DNA of 64,000 nucleotides from Agromyces sp. CF514 (GTDB lineage Bacteria; Actinomycetota; Actinomycetes; Actinomycetales; Microbacteriaceae), in NCBI RefSeq assembly GCF_900113185.1, contig NZ_FOZD01000001.1:1488001-1552000 (forward strand), read 5' to 3'. The translations under genes and the position numbers were made by a program. Shown piece by piece: positions 61,887 through 64,000 of this stretch. How positions within the stretch are numbered: the stretch's first letter is position 1; each line of letters starts with the position of its first letter. Under the pieces are notes generated by a model. It did not search any database. It was not told the origin of the DNA and saw only the letters and a list, made by a program, of their open reading frames with translations.

Positions 61887-62704
61887 CCGTCCACGGCGGC
61901 GCCATCCGGGGGAACGCCTTTCCCGCGATGGGCACGGTCGTCAGCCTCCGGGTCGGGGACCCTCCGGAAGGGTCGGCTGCCGCGGGCGCGTCACCGTGGT
62001 CGGGACCCGCTGCCGCGGCATCCGTCGACCGGTCGGCCCCGCTGCTCGCCGAGGTCATGGTCGCCTTCGCCCGCTGGGAGGCTCGCTGCAGCCTCGTCGA
62101 ACCCCGTTCGGAACTCAGCCGCATCGCGCGCGGAGACCTCGCGCTGCACGCGGCGAGCGCGGAGGTGCGCGGCGCGTACGCGCTCGCGCTCGATTGGCGG
62201 TCGCGCACCGGCGGTCGGTTCACGCCGCATCGCGGCGACGGCGTCATCGACCTGAACGGGGTGGTGAAGGCGCTCGCGGTGGCGGACGCGGGCGACGCGC
62301 TCGACCGTGCCGGGCGCCTCGGCTGGGCGATCGATGCGGGCGGGGACATCCTCGTGGCGGCGGGAGCGCGCGTGCCCGTCGGCATCGCCGACCCGCTCGA
62401 CCGGACCGCGCTGCTGGCTCGGTTCGATCTCGACGGCATGCGCCGGCGCGCGATCGCGACGTCGGGCTCGGCCGAGCGGGGCGACCACATCTGGACCGTC
62501 GCGGGGATCGAGGGCTCGCCCTTCGTGCAGGTGAGCGTGGCCGCGGCCGACCTCGTCACGGCCGACGTGCTCGCGACCGGCATCGTCGCGGGCGGGCTCG
62601 ACGGCCTGCACGACCTCTCGGCGCGGTTCGACGTCGACGTGCTCGCCGTGACGCTCGATCGTCGGCTCCTCGCCACCCCGGGCTGGCCGCGGTCGAGCGC
62701 CTAG
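61883..62704 (+). CDS. apbE: FAD:protein FMN transferase
   Basis: A 273-residue ApbE. Motifs are AMGTVVSLRV (start of the fold), IDLNGVVKALAVADAGD (FAD-binding region), WAIDAGGDILVAAG, ATSGSAERGDHIW and LVTADVLATGIVAGG with the Mg-binding Asp/Thr. No signal peptide is evident, unlike many homologues, so it either modifies its partner before export or uses an unseen signal. It overlaps the FMN-binding protein gene by 4 bases. Its stop shares a CTAG with the stop of the convergent transporter gene. Confidence 0.9.
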   Translation: MTVHGGAIRGNAFPAMGTVVSLRVGDPPEGSAAAGASPWSGPAAAASVDRSAPLLAEVMVAFARWEARCSLVEPRSELSRIARGDLALHAASAEVRGAYALALDWRSRTGGRFTPHRGDGVIDLNGVVKALAVADAGDALDRAGRLGWAIDAGGDILVAAGARVPVGIADPLDRTALLARFDLDGMRRRAIATSGSAERGDHIWTVAGIEGSPFVQVSVAAADLVTADVLATGIVAGGLDGLHDLSARFDVDVLAVTLDRRLLATPGWPRSSA

Positions 62705-63423
62705 ACGACACCGCCGAGCAGGCCGCCGATCACCCAGGTGACGACGAGGGCGAGCGCTCCGCCGATGACGACGCGGGCGACGGCCCGGCCGCGCGGGGCT
62801 CCGCCGATCCACGCGGAGAGCCAGCCCGTCACCGCCAGCGCGATGACGACGGCAGCGAAGGTCGTCGCGATGCGCCACTCGGGAGGCGGCAGGAGGATCG
62901 CGAGCATCGGCAGCACCGCGCCGACGAGGAACGACAGCGCGGATGCCCCTGCCGCGTGCCACGGGTTCACGACGTCGTCCTCGGCGATGCGCAGCTCGGC
63001 CTCGAGGTGGGCGGCGAGCGCGTCGTGCTCGGTGAGCTCGCGGGCGACCCGCTCCGCGGTCTCCGCGCTGAGACCCTTCGCCCGGTAGATCCCGGCGAGC
63101 TCGGCGAGCTCCTGCTCGGGCATCTCGGCGAGCTCGCGCGTCTCCTTCGCGATCAGCGCACGCTCGGTGTCGCGCTGGGTCGACACCGACACGTACTCGC
63201 CGAGTCCCATCGAGATCGCACCGGCGACGACCGAGGCGACGCCGGCGACGACGATCGCGCCGAGATCGGTGGTCGCGGCCGCGACGCCGACGACGAGCGC
63301 GGCGACCGAGATGATGCCGTCGTTCGCCCCGAGCACGCCCGCGCGCAACCAGTTGAGCTTCTCGTGCACCTTGGCATCGTGGGGGTCGGCCCCGTGTCGG
63401 GGCTCCGGCGAGGCATCCGTCAT
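62701..63423 (-). CDS. VIT1/CCC1-family transporter
   Basis: A 240-residue membrane protein. The opening LNWLRAGVLGANDGIISVAAL is the hallmark of vacuolar iron transporter (VIT1/CCC1) proteins. Next come GAISMGLGEYVSVSTQRDTE with the metal-pathway Met/Glu residues, a cytoplasmic helix pair rich in Glu (the metal-binding domain, about 90-150), and three more helices. Bacterial members are thought to export Fe2+ or Mn2+. No ribosome site precedes ATG 63423; GATACT lies 6 bases upstream, so transcription may be leaderless. It converges on apbE. Confidence 0.88.
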   Translation of the reverse strand: MTDASPEPRHGADPHDAKVHEKLNWLRAGVLGANDGIISVAALVVGVAAATTDLGAIVVAGVASVVAGAISMGLGEYVSVSTQRDTERALIAKETRELAEMPEQELAELAGIYRAKGLSAETAERVARELTEHDALAAHLEAELRIAEDDVVNPWHAAGASALSFLVGAVLPMLAILLPPPEWRIATTFAAVVIALAVTGWLSAWIGGAPRGRAVARVVIGGALALVVTWVIGGLLGGVV

Positions 63424-63499
63424 GGTCGCAGTATCGCAGCCGTCCGGGTGCCCGTTCGGTCGTGCGAAGGGCGCGTTCGGAGGCGACATGCGAGCGGAG

Positions 63500-63505
63500 T
63501 ACCAT
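63500..63505 (+). promoter_or_regulatory. Possible -10 box for sucC
   Basis: TACCAT fits TANNNT and lies about 100 bases before the sucC start. The matching -35 region (around 63477, TTCGGA) is weak. Listed as a candidate only. Confidence 0.25.
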
Positions 63506-63608
63506 AGACCCCGGCCCCGGCGGATATCTCGACTTCGAGACATCCCGGTCGGGCATCACACCCACCAGCCACTGTGCGCGGTCGCGCGTGCGGACCGATT
63601 GGAAGTAG

Positions 63609-64000
<392 letters not shown>

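Overview
This is a high-GC chromosome segment, about 70% G+C in most lines I counted by hand. It comes from a Gram-positive actinobacterium, most probably a member of the Microbacteriaceae. The grounds are the codon use, GTG and TTG starts, dense ATGA-type gene overlaps, and a PASTA-type PBP - metallophosphoesterase - DUF4177 - RidA - PcrA - SucC core block. The genus is an inference and cannot be settled from the window alone. Most of the window (1 to about 44.5 kb) is cell-surface polysaccharide machinery.

Layout. (1) 1-15.7 kb, polysaccharide locus A: 3' part of a BY-kinase, its low-molecular-weight phosphatase, a BNR-type membrane protein, a WbaP-type priming transferase, glycosyltransferases, a Wzy-like polymerase, two pyruvyl-transferase-family proteins, a Wzx flippase and a DUF4012 protein. 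The part from 4.0 to 13.5 kb is clearly lower in GC and looks like an exchangeable cassette. (2) 15.7-21.7 kb: a wall-anchored small protein (IASTG tail), a membrane acyltransferase, a GH15 hydrolase placed between two reverse-strand VanZ-like genes, and a Tat-exported secreted protein. (3) 21.7-44.5 kb, polysaccharide locus B: UDP-glucose dehydrogenase, a subtilase with a Thr-Pro linker, glycosyltransferases, two hexapeptide acyltransferases, a WS/DGAT-like acyltransferase, a Wzz-like protein, a second polymerase, a second flippase, an SGNH lipoprotein, a second WbaP-type transferase and a third pyruvyl-transferase-family protein. (4) 44.7-50.9 kb: a tightly coupled lipid cassette FAAL - acyl-CoA dehydrogenase - acyl-CoA dehydrogenase - acyl carrier protein - phosphopantetheinyl transferase. 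(5) 51-64 kb: tRNA-Pro(CGG), then mostly housekeeping genes (bifunctional PBP with PASTA domains, RidA, PcrA, NUDIX) and an extracellular flavinylation set (ferric-reductase-like flavoprotein, FMN-binding protein, ApbE), a VIT1/CCC1-like transporter, and the start of sucC.

How it fits together. Locus B appears to be a complete Wzx/Wzy pathway, and locus A a second one controlled by its own kinase and phosphatase. The most unusual part is the acyl cassette. Its gene content resembles the sets that make unsaturated acyl-ACP starters for lipopeptides of the ramoplanin type, but no NRPS or PKS is present. It sits beside polysaccharide genes that include a WS/DGAT-like acyltransferase. The promoter region of the cassette and the Wzz promoter region share a near-identical 16-base word. 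I infer, without proof, that a desaturated acyl chain is made here and attached to a surface glycan or glycolipid.
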